Positions 1-9,328 of a DNA stretch of 64,000 nucleotides are shown in pieces. A program made the translations under genes and the position numbers. Every line of letters starts with the position of its first letter. Positions within the stretch are counted from its first letter, which is position 1. The DNA lies in NCBI RefSeq assembly GCF_900239935.1, contig NZ_LT965929.1:473001-537000 (forward strand), read 5' to 3'. Below the pieces are notes generated by a model that ran no database searches, was not told the origin of the DNA, and was given only the letters and a program-made list of their open reading frames with translations. This DNA is from Pseudoalteromonas carrageenovora IAM 12662. Lineage in GTDB: Bacteria; Pseudomonadota; Gammaproteobacteria; Enterobacterales; Alteromonadaceae.

Positions 1-3000
1 CTTTCGGTTATTTCAAGGCGTAATTGCTTTGGATTTATATTGTGAGCACTTAAAATAGCCACTAAGCGACTCGCTATATGTATTTTTAAAATATGCTTAG
101 GTGATAAGTTCAGAGATATATAAAACAGTGGGTTATTATTAAGTAAAGGAGCTAAATCAGTTAAAGCACGCTTTAATGCTTGCTCGGTTAACTTTTCGAT
201 TAACCCAGTCTCTTCAGCTACGGGTATAAACACAGCCGGAGAGATAAATTGTCCTTTATTCTCCCAGCGCATAAGTAATTCAACTCCATTTATTGTTTTA
301 GCGTGTAAATCAACAATGGGTTGGTAATGATTAAATAGCAGATTTTCTTTTGTTGCATCTTTTAAGTCGTTTTCTAGGATGAGCTTTTGTTTGATTTGCT
401 CGTTCATCTTTTCATTAAAAAACTTAAACCCATTACGGCCAGCTTGTTTAGCTTGCATCATCGCAACGTCGGCATTTCGGATCAGAGTATCAGTAGAGTT
501 TGCGTCATTAGGATAAAGTGCAACACCTATACTTGCAGATATATTAATCGAAAAATCTTCAATGCTAACTTTATTAGCAAGCTCATGGCTTATTGTTTTT
601 ACTGTATTGTTGAGTGACTCTATCGAATCAATATTTTCAATTAATACCAAAAATTCATCCCCACTTTGTCGTCCAAGTGCTGCGTTGTCACCAAGCATTG
701 CACTCACGCGTCGTGTTATATCACACAATAATTTATCGCCAACTGCATGGCCAAATGAGTCGTTTACGGGTTTAAACTTATCTAAATCTATGAACAAAAG
801 AGCGCATTGATTATTACTTTTTTGTACTTTAACAATTGCTTGCTCAATATTTTTATACATTAAACTACGATTCGGTAAGCGCGTTAAAGGGTCAAAGTTT
901 GCTAAATAACGAAGCTCTGTTTCAGCGCGTTTTTGCTCTGTTAAATCTGATATAACAACCACGTAATAACTTACAGTGTTGCTTTCTTTTGCTACTGCAG
1001 TAACGCTTAAGTGAACTGGGTGCTGGGAGTTTTTTGCGGTTTTTATATGTGTATTTGTACGCCAGTTTTGTTTTGCTTTTAAAGCTTTAAAGTTAGCTGC
1101 AAATTCTCTGCATTTAGCTTTTCCAATCGCATTAATTATAAGTTTTAGGCTTAGTTTTGTTGAATGGTGTTCGTTCGAAAAAGTGTCTATAAAGCTATTA
1201 TTAGCAGAAAATGGCATCAGTCGATCATCCAAAATTAACAGCCAATCGGTAATTTGGCTAAATGCCTCGCCTAAAATATTTGCTTGTTGCTCATTAGCAC
1301 GTTGCTCAGTAATATTTGTATAAATGCCTGAAACATACTGTGCTTCACTCGTGTGTTCCTTATACATAATTTGACCGAGGTCTTGATACCAAAGCCAGTG
1401 ACCCTCTTTATGCTTTAAGCGGTAGGTAGATTGCCAATGTTGCTGTTTATTTTGTTTAATATAGGCGTACCATTGAGCTTCAACTCTTCGTCTATCATCA
1501 GGGTGAATAAGTAAAAAATAACGTTCTATGCTTAGTCGTTCAGGTAAATTAAAGTAGCCTAATTCTGAGCCTCTTTGCGTGTTAACCGTGTGATCACTAA
1601 AACGATAATTCCATACGCCACTTTTGTTGTTTTTAAGCGCGAGCTCAGTTTGTTTTTGTGAATGAATAGTTTCTCTTTGTGCACTTTCTATTGCTACTTG
1701 GCGGTTTCTGTACTGCCAAAATAATAAAAAGAATATTAAGAATATTCCTATAAGGTATAGCGCATAAGCAAGAGGCGACTGCCACGGTGCGTAGGCAACA
1801 CTAAAGTTAAGTGACCGTTGCTCGCCAATACTTGTATCATTTTGATTTACAACGGAAACCGTTAATGAGTAATCGCCAGGCTGTAATTTCGTAAAAAACA
1901 CCTGATTTGTTTTTAATTCGTCATAAATAAGTGGATTTGCACCTGAAAGAACTACTTTATAGCGTGTGCTTTCTTTATTTATGTAGTCAAAGTTTGAAAA
2001 TTTCACAGTTAAACCCACATCGTCGTAAGCAAGTTTTAGAGGCTTGTATTTATACTTATTTGGATAGTACGTTAGGTTTTTGGAAAGTAAGTTGATATCA
2101 GTAATTTCTAAGTTAGTATGCGTTGATTGATCTGTGGAGTTAAAATCAGTCGGATCGAACTGTAATATGCCATGATAACTGCCAAAAGCTATGTGCTTGT
2201 TATTTAAAATAACACCGGAAATAGCACTAAATTTATTATTATTGAGTCCATCTTTTACGGTGTAACTTGTTATATTTTGGGTATCTAAATTTAGCTGATA
2301 TAAGCCATTTTCACTGCTCGCCCATAAATTACGATTATTGTCTGCGAGCAACATATAAATTGAGTTGGTTTCTAGCGCATTTTTAATGTTAAAAGTGTGC
2401 TTTCGTTCATAAGTTTTAGTATCAAGGGCAATAAGGCCTTCTTGCGTTGTAGCAAGCCATAGTAAATTGCGTTTAGTGTCTAAATAAAAGTTTTCTACAG
2501 TATTAAATAGGTTGTTATTTTTATTATTTGATTGAAATATCGTCGTTAACGTTTCAGTTTTTTCGTGGTATCTATAAAGTTTATTTTTAGTGCTTAAAAT
2601 TAGCTCCTCTGGGTAGGCGTTTAAAGGTGCATGAAAAGTGTAAGCATCTATTGGTTTTGTTTTCTCTTCTAGGCCTCTTATAGGCCTATTTTCACCTGTT
2701 TTACCATTGTAAATGTAAAACCCACTGTTAGAAATATATGCAAAAGTGTCTGGTGCTATTTGAGCAAAACCAAATAAATTTGTATTGATTAGATCACTAG
2801 TTATTAGCTCATGGCCAGATTCTTTCTCTCCAGTAACCTTGTTAAATAACTCTAAGCCATGGTAACGCGCTAACCACAAATATTGCCCCCCCTTAATATT
2901 CGCAGGGAAAATATCAAATACGGCATATTCACCATAAACTGCTTTACTGTCTGTAGATTCTAAAAAGGTTTTCACTTGCTGAGTATTTAAATTATATTTT

Positions 3001-4106
3001 GCAATTCCATTATCTGTACCTACCCAAAGTATATTTTCATCCTGAACAATTTTATTAATTATATTACTGTTAGGTAGAGTGATATTTTTAAAACGTTTTG
3101 TTTGTGTTGCCCACGTTAAAACACCTTGAGTACGTGAAGCAAGCCAGAGTAGACCCGATTTATCAATCATCACGTCGTTTATGGTGTTTTCTGTAATATT
3201 AAATTTGCTCTCATCAAAGCTTAAAATAAACTCGATATTTCCGGTGTGTCTAAAGTACTGAAATAGGCCACTTTGGGTAGCAATAAACTCTCCAGCGTCT
3301 GTTTTCGAGTAATCCCAAATATTATAATCTGCAACTAATGTATTTACTTGATCTGGGTTTATATTTTTATTTTTGTCGAAGGCTAAGAGATATAAACCTT
3401 CTACAGTACCAACCATTAAACCGAGCTCTGCATCAAGAGTTAAAAGTTTTATATTATTATTATCAGCAGTCACATTTTCATGTTTGTGAAGTGAAAGTGT
3501 TTGTAATTTTTTACTTTTAATATCAAGTGTGTAAATACCATTGTTAGTACCAACGTATAAGGTGTTTTTGTAAAAAGCTAGTGCTCTTATGTAATCGTCT
3601 TTATTGGTTAAAGCGGCAATTGGCGTTAATTTTTTAGTACTATGATTGTAGGTAAGTATTTGCTCATCAATGGCAAAGTATGATTGCTCATTAAGCTGTG
3701 CAACTGCCGAAATTGGTGAGTAGGTATTCGTTTTATCATCTAGTTGCCCAGAGTAAATTTTTTCTGTTTTGAGCGTATTGGGGTTTACTAAATAAGCGCC
3801 TGTAACATCGGTAGATACAATAATGTTTCCTGTAGAAGTTTCAAACAAGTCATATATGTATTGTTTATCAAGGTCGTAATCTCCGTCAAACGCGGTTACT
3901 TGATACCCGTCATAACGGTTTAAGCCTTGTGCAGTGGCAATCCATACAAATCCTATATCATCTTGTAATGAGCGTGTGACATAGCTTTGCGATAGTCCTT
4001 CATCGGTTGAAAGTCGCTGTAATTGCTGAGCATAGTTTTGAGATGCGCTCGCACTTCCAATGCAAAATAAAACAACAATGATGATAAGAAAAACCATCTT
4101 ACTCAT
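1..4106 (-). CDS. Propeller-PAS-GGDEF-EAL signalling protein, 3' end cut by window
   Basis: Read from an ATG at 4106 (MSKMVFLIII) and still open at base 1, so about 1368 residues are visible. Signal peptide is residues 1-21 (cleavage near ASA|SQ). Then comes a long periplasmic region of two-component-regulator-type propeller repeats (first clear one ends in WIATAQGLNRYDGY), a Y_Y_Y-like domain at about 682-772, and one membrane helix at about 777-797. PAS-type segments lie at about 820-1030, GGDEF at about 1060-1215 with the signature SGDEF (1148-1152, bases 651-665), and an EAL domain with ELL at about 1276 that runs off the edge. No RxxD inhibitory site is visible ahead of SGDEF. The family makes or breaks cyclic di-GMP in response to a periplasmic signal; which activity dominates here cannot be told, since the SGDEF and ELL variants may be active or not. 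Confidence 0.9.
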   Translation of the reverse strand, partial: MSKMVFLIIIVVLFCIGSASASQNYAQQLQRLSTDEGLSQSYVTRSLQDDIGFVWIATAQGLNRYDGYQVTAFDGDYDLDKQYIYDLFETSTGNIIVSTDVTGAYLVNPNTLKTEKIYSGQLDDKTNTYSPISAVAQLNEQSYFAIDEQILTYNHSTKKLTPIAALTNKDDYIRALAFYKNTLYVGTNNGIYTLDIKSKKLQTLSLHKHENVTADNNNIKLLTLDAELGLMVGTVEGLYLLAFDKNKNINPDQVNTLVADYNIWDYSKTDAGEFIATQSGLFQYFRHTGNIEFILSFDESKFNITENTINDVMIDKSGLLWLASRTQGVLTWATQTKRFKNITLPNSNIINKIVQDENILWVGTDNGIAKYNLNTQQVKTFLESTDSKAVYGEYAVFDIFPANIKGGQYLWLARYHGLELFNKVTGEKESGHELITSDLINTNLFGFAQIAPDTFAYISNSGFYIYNGKTGENRPIRGLEEKTKPIDAYTFHAPLNAYPEELILSTKNKLYRYHEKTETLTTIFQSNNKNNNLFNTVENFYLDTKRNLLWLATTQEGLIALDTKTYERKHTFNIKNALETNSIYMLLADNNRNLWASSENGLYQLNLDTQNITSYTVKDGLNNNKFSAISGVILNNKHIAFGSYHGILQFDPTDFNSTDQSTHTNLEITDINLLSKNLTYYPNKYKYKPLKLAYDDVGLTVKFSNFDYINKESTRYKVVLSGANPLIYDELKTNQVFFTKLQPGDYSLTVSVVNQNDTSIGEQRSLNFSVAYAPWQSPLAYALYLIGIFLIFFLLFWQYRNRQVAIESAQRETIHSQKQTELALKNNKSGVWNYRFSDHTVNTQRGSELGYFNLPERLSIERYFLLIHPDDRRRVEAQWYAYIKQNKQQHWQSTYRLKHKEGHWLWYQDLGQIMYKEHTSEAQYVSGIYTNITEQRANEQQANILGEAFSQITDWLLILDDRLMPFSANNSFIDTFSNEHHSTKLSLKLIINAIGKAKCREFAANFKALKAKQNWRTNTHIKTAKNSQHPVHLSVTAVAKESNTVSYYVVVISDLTEQKRAETELRYLANFDPLTRLPNRSLMYKNIEQAIVKVQKSNNQCALLFIDLDKFKPVNDSFGHAVGDKLLCDITRRVSAMLGDNAALGRQSGDEFLVLIENIDSIESLNNTVKTISHELANKVSIEDFSINISASIGVALYPNDANSTDTLIRNADVAMMQAKQAGRNGFKFFNEKMNEQIKQKLILENDLKDATKENLLFNHYQPIVDLHAKTINGVELLMRWENKGQFISPAVFIPVAEETGLIEKLTEQALKRALTDLAPLLNNNPLFYISLNLSPKHILKIHIASRLVAILSAHNINPKQLRLEITE

Positions 4107-4280
4107 ATACACTAATAAACTCGCTTTAAAACAGGTAGTGGGGGGCTTAATTTATAATTAAATATAGCATGTTTTGAAATGTCGATTACAAAAAACATCT
4201 ATAAATTAACTTATGTACCTCTTTTTAAAATATGAGCTAACCTTTGTAACACAATAGCTTAAAGTATTTTAGGTAGTGAT

Positions 4281-4835
4281 ATGAGCAAAGTCATAAATGT
4301 ACAATCAGCAAGTAGTTTGCTTTTAATTATAGATTTGCAAGTTAAGCTTGCTCCTTCAATATCAGGCTTTGATTCTATTTTAGAAAGTGTACTTAAACTC
4401 GCCAAAGTTAGTGACATTCTTAAAATACCTGCGTTAATTACAGAACAATATATAGTTGGTTTAGGTCAGAGCAGCGCTGCAATTAAGCATGCTTTACCCG
4501 ATGCGTCATATTTTCACAAAACTTACTTTAGTGCTTGTGCAGAGCCTGGTTTTCTTGAACACATAAAAAGCTACGGTAAAAAGCAAATTATTGTGGTTGG
4601 TACTGAGGCTCATGTGTGCGTTTTACAAACCTGTTTAGATTTAATACAAAACGGCTTTGAAGTGATTTTAGTGCATGATGCGGTTGGTTCACGAAATCCA
4701 GAACATAAAAAGTTAGCGTTAGAGCAGCTTAAACAAGCCGATGGGGTGATATCGTGTGCTGAAATTGTTATTTTCCAGTGGACAAAAAAAGCGGCTACAT
4801 CTACGTTTAAACAAATACTACCTATTATTAAGTAG
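4281..4835 (+). CDS. Isochorismatase-family cysteine hydrolase
   Basis: 184 residues, the usual length for small isochorismatase-like hydrolases of the YcaC type. The catalytic triad pattern is visible: Asp in LLIIDLQ near residue 18, Lys in HKTYFSA near 80, and Cys in GTEAHVCVLQT near 113. It presumably hydrolyses an amide or ester in the cytoplasm; the substrate cannot be read from sequence. It starts at ATG 4281 and is divergent from the propeller protein across about 170 bases. It seems to be a single-gene unit, with 150 bases before the chemotaxis receptor. Confidence 0.85.
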   Translation: MSKVINVQSASSLLLIIDLQVKLAPSISGFDSILESVLKLAKVSDILKIPALITEQYIVGLGQSSAAIKHALPDASYFHKTYFSACAEPGFLEHIKSYGKKQIIVVGTEAHVCVLQTCLDLIQNGFEVILVHDAVGSRNPEHKKLALEQLKQADGVISCAEIVIFQWTKKAATSTFKQILPIIK

Positions 4836-4985
4836 TCACAAAGTCTGGTCTTTGTTAATTTTTAGTAAGTTATTTGTTTTTAAAATGCTTGCTATGTTTT
4901 ATTATTAGGGTTGGTGCTCAAATTTAGAGTTTATTACGTATAGGCTTTGATTTGTTTAATAAACTTAAATTGTATTAAGGTATTT

Positions 4986-6452
4986 ATGTCTAGTGTCGCT
5001 CGGTTATTTACTCTTATTTTTTCTCTTTTATTTGTTGAGTCTATAGGGATTGGCTTATATTTTGGCACGCTAACTCAAGCCTTTATTATTGGATTACCAC
5101 TAAGTTTGTTACCAATATGGCTACTTAAAACACAGCCAAGTAGCGCCATCACAGCCCATGTTGTAGCTGCTGCAATCATGATGTTTTCTTTTTTACACAT
5201 ACAGCAAGCGTATGGGTTGATAGAAATTCATTTTGAGATATTTATACTAATGGCAATGTTGATCATGTTTGTAAAGTGGCAGGTATTTATAACGGCCATT
5301 GTATTTGTTGCTATTCATCATTTGTCTTTTTACTACCTGCAGACCCAAAATACCGGATTTTATGTTTTTGACCCTGACAGATTAGCATTTACTACTGTGC
5401 TTATTCATGCCGGCTATGCTGTCGTTGAAGTATTAGTAGCAGGTTATATAGCAATAACATTACAGCGAGAGCGACGTGCAGGTTTGTCATTAAGCTTTGC
5501 AACAGAGCAAATAATGAAAGACCCAGAAAATATCAAGCTATCGCTGCGCGCAGATGATACTAATAGTAAGGCTGTGGCTGGATTTAATACATTACTAGAT
5601 TACATTGCTGATGTTATTAAACAGGTCCAAACTCAGTCATTATCTTTGCAAAACAACTCACAAGAGCTTATTCAAGTGCATGATCAGCTAGCTGATGGCG
5701 CAACACAGCGAACGCAGCAAACAGACGACATAGCAAACTCAGGTGCACAAGTGGCCCATGGCTTTAAGTTGGTTGAAGAGGAAAGTGAGGTATTAAAAAA
5801 TCAGGTCGATCATATCACTCAGGCCGCAGGAAATGCTTTAAAAGAAGTGCTACAAACTGATGCTAAAAGTCGAGAGTTATTAACGCTACTTAATCACACC
5901 GAAGAGCAAATAAACCATTTAGTCGCGGCGGGTGACGTTATTTCAAGTTTGTTAAATGAGATATCAGGTATTGCAGAGCAAACGAACCTCCTTGCTTTGA
6001 ATGCTGCAATTGAGGCTGCTCGAGCTGGGGAGCATGGGCGCGGCTTTGCTGTTGTAGCAGATGAAGTAAGATCGCTTGCAAACCATAGTAAGGCCACCAC
6101 CGATAAAATAAGCTTAACGTTAAAAGATTTAGTAAGTAATAGTAAAACCTCGACTCAATCAATGAGCCAATGTGTTAGTTTTGTTGTTGATTTAACAGAT
6201 ATTAGTGCAGCAATGAAAGAAAATATTTCGGCTATGAGTGCACAAATAGAGGCCGTTTCTGCAAGTTCAGACTCTGTTGCACAGGTTGTTGCAGAGCAAG
6301 CAGGTAATACTGAATTAATAGCAAGTAGTACTGATAATATGCGCCAAAACCAATATCAAGATACGCAAATAGTGCAGCAGTTAACTGCTAAGGTGCAACT
6401 TATTGATGTAAGCATTGATGTGTTAGAGCAAAGTATTGCTAAATTCAAATAA
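4986..6452 (+). CDS. Methyl-accepting chemotaxis protein with multi-helix membrane sensor
   Basis: Start chosen at ATG 4986 (MSSVARLF) rather than the in-frame ATG at 4947, because TAAGG lies just before it and the hydrophobic N-terminus then begins cleanly. The first ~190 residues hold about six hydrophobic segments and no large periplasmic domain, so the signal is probably sensed in or near the membrane. The cytoplasmic part is a long coiled coil with the conserved signalling hairpin ([20 protein letters not shown], then [18 protein letters not shown]). It would pass signals to CheA/CheW. No other chemotaxis gene is nearby. Its 3' end overlaps the next gene by 17 bases. Confidence 0.92.
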   Translation: MSSVARLFTLIFSLLFVESIGIGLYFGTLTQAFIIGLPLSLLPIWLLKTQPSSAITAHVVAAAIMMFSFLHIQQAYGLIEIHFEIFILMAMLIMFVKWQVFITAIVFVAIHHLSFYYLQTQNTGFYVFDPDRLAFTTVLIHAGYAVVEVLVAGYIAITLQRERRAGLSLSFATEQIMKDPENIKLSLRADDTNSKAVAGFNTLLDYIADVIKQVQTQSLSLQNNSQELIQVHDQLADGATQRTQQTDDIANSGAQVAHGFKLVEEESEVLKNQVDHITQAAGNALKEVLQTDAKSRELLTLLNHTEEQINHLVAAGDVISSLLNEISGIAEQTNLLALNAAIEAARAGEHGRGFAVVADEVRSLANHSKATTDKISLTLKDLVSNSKTSTQSMSQCVSFVVDLTDISAAMKENISAMSAQIEAVSASSDSVAQVVAEQAGNTELIASSTDNMRQNQYQDTQIVQQLTAKVQLIDVSIDVLEQSIAKFK

Positions 6453-6966
6453 ATCTCAGTTGGTCAATTATGTTTTGATAGCAGCTTGGTTTGTTAGCAT
6501 AGTGATTGGGCTAGTATACTTTCAAATGACGCAGCTTACTGATTTTGATACTAATAAGTTGTTAAATGAACCACAGTGGTTTTATAAATTTAAACAACAA
6601 ATTAAATATGAAAATAATCAGCATGCTTCTTTAGTAATTGTAACAGACCCTAATTGTGGTTGTACTTTTCAGGCTAAAACGCACTTGAAGCAATTAACTG
6701 ATTTTTCGAACCAAAAGGGTGTACAGGTAATAAACCTCGAGCAATCGAAATCTTTACAAGCGGTAATCCCCTCCACACCCGCAGCGGTTGTTTTAGATAA
6801 AAAAGGAGAGTTTGTATATGCGGGGCCTCTTTCTGAAGGGCTTGGTTGCGCTCAGGGCAGCGGTTTTGTTGAAACTGTAATTACTAATTTAATGGCTGGG
6901 TTTAATAACGAGCTATTACTTAACAATACTAAGGGTTGTTACTGTACAACTTCAACCCAAGCATAA
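6436..6966 (+). CDS. Membrane-anchored thioredoxin-like protein (possible DUF6436)
   Basis: 176 residues, starting inside the 3' end of the chemotaxis gene (17-base overlap), so it is probably co-transcribed. A single N-terminal membrane segment (about 11-30) anchors a domain predicted to lie outside the cytoplasm. The core reads [18 protein letters not shown], followed by [22 protein letters not shown], which is like a thioredoxin-fold beta-strand, cis-Pro and strand arrangement. The Cys pair is CGC, not the usual CxxC, and a further CYC lies at the C-terminus. I recall this as like the DUF6436 family of related marine bacteria but cannot confirm it. Function is unknown; a redox role is an inference. 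Confidence 0.7.
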   Translation: MLNSNKSQLVNYVLIAAWFVSIVIGLVYFQMTQLTDFDTNKLLNEPQWFYKFKQQIKYENNQHASLVIVTDPNCGCTFQAKTHLKQLTDFSNQKGVQVINLEQSKSLQAVIPSTPAAVVLDKKGEFVYAGPLSEGLGCAQGSGFVETVITNLMAGFNNELLLNNTKGCYCTTSTQA

Positions 6967-6994
6967 TAGAGCAACTAGCTAGTTGCTCTATTAT
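6963..6994. terminator. Perfect 32-bp palindrome, probable terminator
   Basis: A perfect inverted repeat centred between 6978 and 6979 begins at the stop codon of the thioredoxin-like gene. It lies between two convergent genes (ends at 6966 and 7065), so a bidirectional terminator is the simplest reading. The T-tract is short. Confidence 0.6.
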
Positions 6995-7064
6995 TCATAA
7001 ATAACGCAGTTAGCGCTGAAAATAGCTGCTAGAGATAGGTTTATTACCCAGGGTTCAGGCTAAG

Positions 7065-7622
7065 TTAGTAAGTCATTAATCCATACACGCCTAATAGAAC
7101 AAACACGCTGGCAGCAATAAACCTTACACTATTAAGCGATATTCGCTTTAACAATGCATTACCTGCGTAAATTACAGGGATATTAGCGATTAGCATTCCT
7201 AATGTTGTACCAATAGTTACCCAAAATACGTCTTGATATTGGGCACCGAGTAATACTGTGGCAACTTGTGTTTTATCACCTATTTCAGCGATAAAAAATA
7301 ATACAAAAGACACTAAAAATGCGCCATATTTATCATATCGATGGCTAACATCTTCATCCTTATCTGGAATTAGCAGCCATATGCCAACTGCAATTATGCT
7401 TAAATTAACGATTATTGGTAAATAGGAGAGAGTAATACTTTCACTTATCCAGCCCCCAAGCCAAGCAGATAGGCCATGGTTAATAAGTGTGGCGGCTAAA
7501 ACACCTAGAGCCAGGGCTGCTTTATTACGAAAGCGTACGGCAAGTAATAGTGATAAAAGCTGAGTTTTATCGCCAATTTCGGCAAGTGTGACGGTGACGG
7601 TTGAGGTAAAAAAAACTTCCAT
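7065..7622 (-). CDS. TMEM165/GDT1 (UPF0016) family manganese exporter
   Basis: 185 residues from ATG 7622 (MEVFFTSTVTVTLAEIGDKT). It is a six-helix membrane protein made of two homologous halves, each with the family motif E-x-G-D-K-T (near residues 15 and 112). Known members (MneA, GDT1) move Mn2+ out of the cytoplasm. The reading frame stays open to an ATG at 7679, but that extension lies inside a putative terminator hairpin (7638-7677), so I prefer the 7622 start, although no good ribosome site precedes it. The yybP-ykoY-type leader upstream fits induction by Mn2+. Confidence 0.88.
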   Translation of the reverse strand: MEVFFTSTVTVTLAEIGDKTQLLSLLLAVRFRNKAALALGVLAATLINHGLSAWLGGWISESITLSYLPIIVNLSIIAVGIWLLIPDKDEDVSHRYDKYGAFLVSFVLFFIAEIGDKTQVATVLLGAQYQDVFWVTIGTTLGMLIANIPVIYAGNALLKRISLNSVRFIAASVFVLLGVYGLMTY

Positions 7623-7623
7623 T

Positions 7624-7677
7624 AAAAAATACTTATAGGCGGGAGTGCTAAACCAAGGTAAACACGTATCTCCCGCC
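7624..7677 (-). terminator. Putative expression-platform terminator of the Mn riboswitch
   Basis: On the minus strand, 12 bases after the aptamer, GGCGGGAG (7670-7677) and CTCCCGCC (7638-7645) form an 8-bp GC-rich stem. TATAAGTATTTTTT follows and runs into the ATG at 7622. The U-run starts eight bases after the stem, which is not ideal. An antiterminator alternative was not worked out, so control could also be at translation. Confidence 0.5.
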
Positions 7678-7688
7678 ATGAGGATAGT

Positions 7689-7809
7689 GCCTACCTAGGT
7701 CTCGCCGATAATGCTTGCTACAACATTACAAACTTACCATGCACATGAGGTGCAATTATGTTGATAAGTTTACTCATTACTGAGCGGGCTACTCCCCTAA
7801 GAGGTGGGC
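7689..7809 (-). promoter_or_regulatory. yybP-ykoY manganese riboswitch aptamer
   Basis: On the minus strand the leader contains the family's two conserved loop strings, GGGGAGTAGCC (about 7788-7798) and GCGAGACCT (about 7695-7703). It is closed by a P1 stem, GCCCACCT at 7802-7809 with AGGTAGGC at 7689-7696, one mismatch. Known members bind Mn2+ and switch on Mn exporters. Its position directly ahead of the TMEM165/GDT1 gene agrees with that. Confidence 0.85.
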
Positions 7810-7900
7810 ATTATTCCATAATTTGATTTTTAGGTAAATATAGTAAAAAGAACAAAGGCTATTATTTAATAAATAATGTGTATTTTTAGTGAGGAAGCTA

Positions 7901-7917
7901 TTGATAACAATTGTCGT
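7901..7917. promoter_or_regulatory. Weak Fur-box-like site upstream of bfd
   Basis: TTGATAACAATTGTCGT is a partly palindromic AT-rich site about 50 bases ahead of bfd. It resembles a Fur box loosely, and iron control of bfd is well known in other bacteria. The match is weak. Confidence 0.3.
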
Positions 7918-7964
7918 TTAGATTAGTATGCATCCATTGAATGTAATTAACATGGTTTGTATTG

Positions 7965-8159
7965 ATGTATATTTGTCTTTGTCACGGTGTGACTGATAAA
8001 AAAATTGAGCAAACAATTGACGATGGTGCAACGACCATGCGTGAATTAACTAAAGAGCTTAAAGTGGGCAGCCAATGCGGTAAGTGTTGTGGTTGTACTA
8101 AAAAGATCCTTAATCGTAAACTTATCGAAATTGCAGATATTACCGATCAAGTTGCGTAA
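7965..8159 (+). CDS. bfd: Bacterioferritin-associated ferredoxin Bfd
   Basis: 64 residues from ATG 7965; the TTG three bases earlier is a less likely start. Four Cys in the arrangement CLCH...CGKCCGC (C-x-C and C-x2-C) are the [2Fe-2S] ligands of the BFD-like fold. In other bacteria Bfd docks on bacterioferritin and feeds electrons through its haem to release stored iron. The two bacterioferritin genes lie just downstream on the opposite strand, sharing a bidirectional terminator. This supports the assignment. Confidence 0.93.
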   Translation: MYICLCHGVTDKKIEQTIDDGATTMRELTKELKVGSQCGKCCGCTKKILNRKLIEIADITDQVA

Positions 8160-8180
8160 TTACATTTTAAAAAATTCATA

Positions 8181-8212
8181 AAAAAAGCAGCTTTATTAAG
8201 CTGCTTTTTTTG
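8181..8212. terminator. Bidirectional terminator between bfd and bfr genes
   Basis: A 13-bp stem (8181-8193 with 8198-8210) has a 4-base loop, with A-runs on the left and T-runs on the right. It therefore works as an intrinsic terminator for both the rightward bfd and the leftward bacterioferritin transcripts. Confidence 0.85.
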
Positions 8213-8227
8213 TGGCTGAATCATTGT

Positions 8228-8692
8228 TTACAGTTGAGACTGTAAGTAATTTTCAAGCCCTGTATTTTTAATAAGTAATTGCTGTGTTTCTAGCCAGTCA
8301 ATTTGCTCTTCTTGTTCGTTTAAAATGTGATCGAGCGCTTCTCGGCTAATATAATCTTGTTTACTTTCAGCTAATTTAACTGCACTTCTCAGTTCGTCGA
8401 TTGTATCAAGCTCAAAGCTCATATTGGCTGCAATCATTTCTTCGCTGTTTTCACCAATACGTAATCGGCCTAAGTCTTGAAGATTTGGCAGCCCTTCTAA
8501 AAATAAAATGCGTTCGATTAATCTATCTGCATTTTTCATTTTTTGAATAGATACTTTGTAGTCTGCTTTATCTAGTTGTGTAAAGCCAAAATCTTTAAAC
8601 ATGCGTGCATGTAAAAAATATTGGTTAATACCTACAAGCTCATTAGCTAGCACTTTATTTAGTGCTGTAATAACGTCTTTATCGCCTTTCAT
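8228..8692 (-). CDS. bfr: Bacterioferritin, haem-binding subunit lacking ferroxidase ligands
   Basis: 154 residues, normal Bfr length. The haem ligand Met52 (QKMKNAD) is kept. By direct alignment with E. coli Bfr numbering, however, the di-iron ligands are changed: Glu51 to Lys, His54 to Asn, Glu127 to Gln and His130 to Gln; only Glu18 and Glu94 remain. The subunit should thus bind haem, and so interact with Bfd, but not oxidise iron. It lies 12 bases after the other bfr gene in the same transcript. Known mixed bacterioferritins (for example in Neisseria) divide haem and ferroxidase roles between two subunits, and the same is inferred here. Confidence 0.93.
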   Translation of the reverse strand: MKGDKDVITALNKVLANELVGINQYFLHARMFKDFGFTQLDKADYKVSIQKMKNADRLIERILFLEGLPNLQDLGRLRIGENSEEMIAANMSFELDTIDELRSAVKLAESKQDYISREALDHILNEQEEQIDWLETQQLLIKNTGLENYLQSQL

Positions 8693-8704
8693 AATATGCT
8701 CCCG

Positions 8705-9175
8705 CTAGCCTAGTTGTGCTTGGTGGTAATTTGGAGCGCCGATTTTGTCAATTAAGCCAATTTGTTGCTCTAACCAATAAACGTGATCTTCTTCGGTATC
8801 AAATAATAGCTTTTCTAAAATGCTACGAGATTGGTAATCTTGTTGCTCTTCGCATATTGCGATTACATCTTTAACACAAGCAACTACCTCAAGCTCAAGT
8901 GTTAAATCGTTTTGCATCATGCTTTTTACGTCATTACCAATAAGTAAATCACGACGTTTGGTCATATTTGGTACGCCTTCTAAAAATAAAATGCGTTTGA
9001 TAAGCCAATCTGCGTGATCTTTTTCTTCTTCCATTTCGTGGTTAAGGCGCTCGTATAGCTTGTTTAAGCCCCAGTCATCATACATGCGTGAGTGTATAAA
9101 ATACTGATCGATTGCCGCTAACTCGTTAGCTAACAATGTGTTAAATGCATCGATTACTTTTTGATTACCTTTCAT
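8705..9175 (-). CDS. bfr: Bacterioferritin, ferroxidase subunit lacking the haem Met
   Basis: 156 residues. All di-iron ligands are present: Glu18, Glu51, His54, Glu94, then Glu128 and His131, which are the equivalents of Glu127/His130 displaced by a one-residue insertion near 125. The axial haem ligand Met52 is Lys (EEEKDHAD). It should oxidise Fe2+ and build the mineral core, but cannot bind haem in the normal way. First gene of the two-gene bfr operon. Together with the neighbouring subunit it restores a full set of functions, which suggests a hetero-24-mer. Confidence 0.93.
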   Translation of the reverse strand: MKGNQKVIDAFNTLLANELAAIDQYFIHSRMYDDWGLNKLYERLNHEMEEEKDHADWLIKRILFLEGVPNMTKRRDLLIGNDVKSMMQNDLTLELEVVACVKDVIAICEEQQDYQSRSILEKLLFDTEEDHVYWLEQQIGLIDKIGAPNYHQAQLG

Positions 9176-9328
9176 GATAAATCGCCTTAACTATTTCAAT
9201 TGTATGCAGTGTAGTATAAATTGCTTTCATTGCAAGTTTTTCTTTAAAAATCATTGGTTTACTATTGGTTTTGATTCTTATTTAAGTTTGCGTTATTGCT
9301 TGGTTTGTGGATAGTTTTTTATTTGTAT

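Noticed and set aside
4947-4985. Upstream start of the chemotaxis receptor
   Set aside because: No ribosome site; the extra 13 residues precede an otherwise normal hydrophobic start at 4986.
7623-7679. N-terminal extension of the Mn exporter to ATG 7679
   Set aside because: The extension lies in the riboswitch terminator hairpin, and the family proteins begin at the MEVFF-like position.
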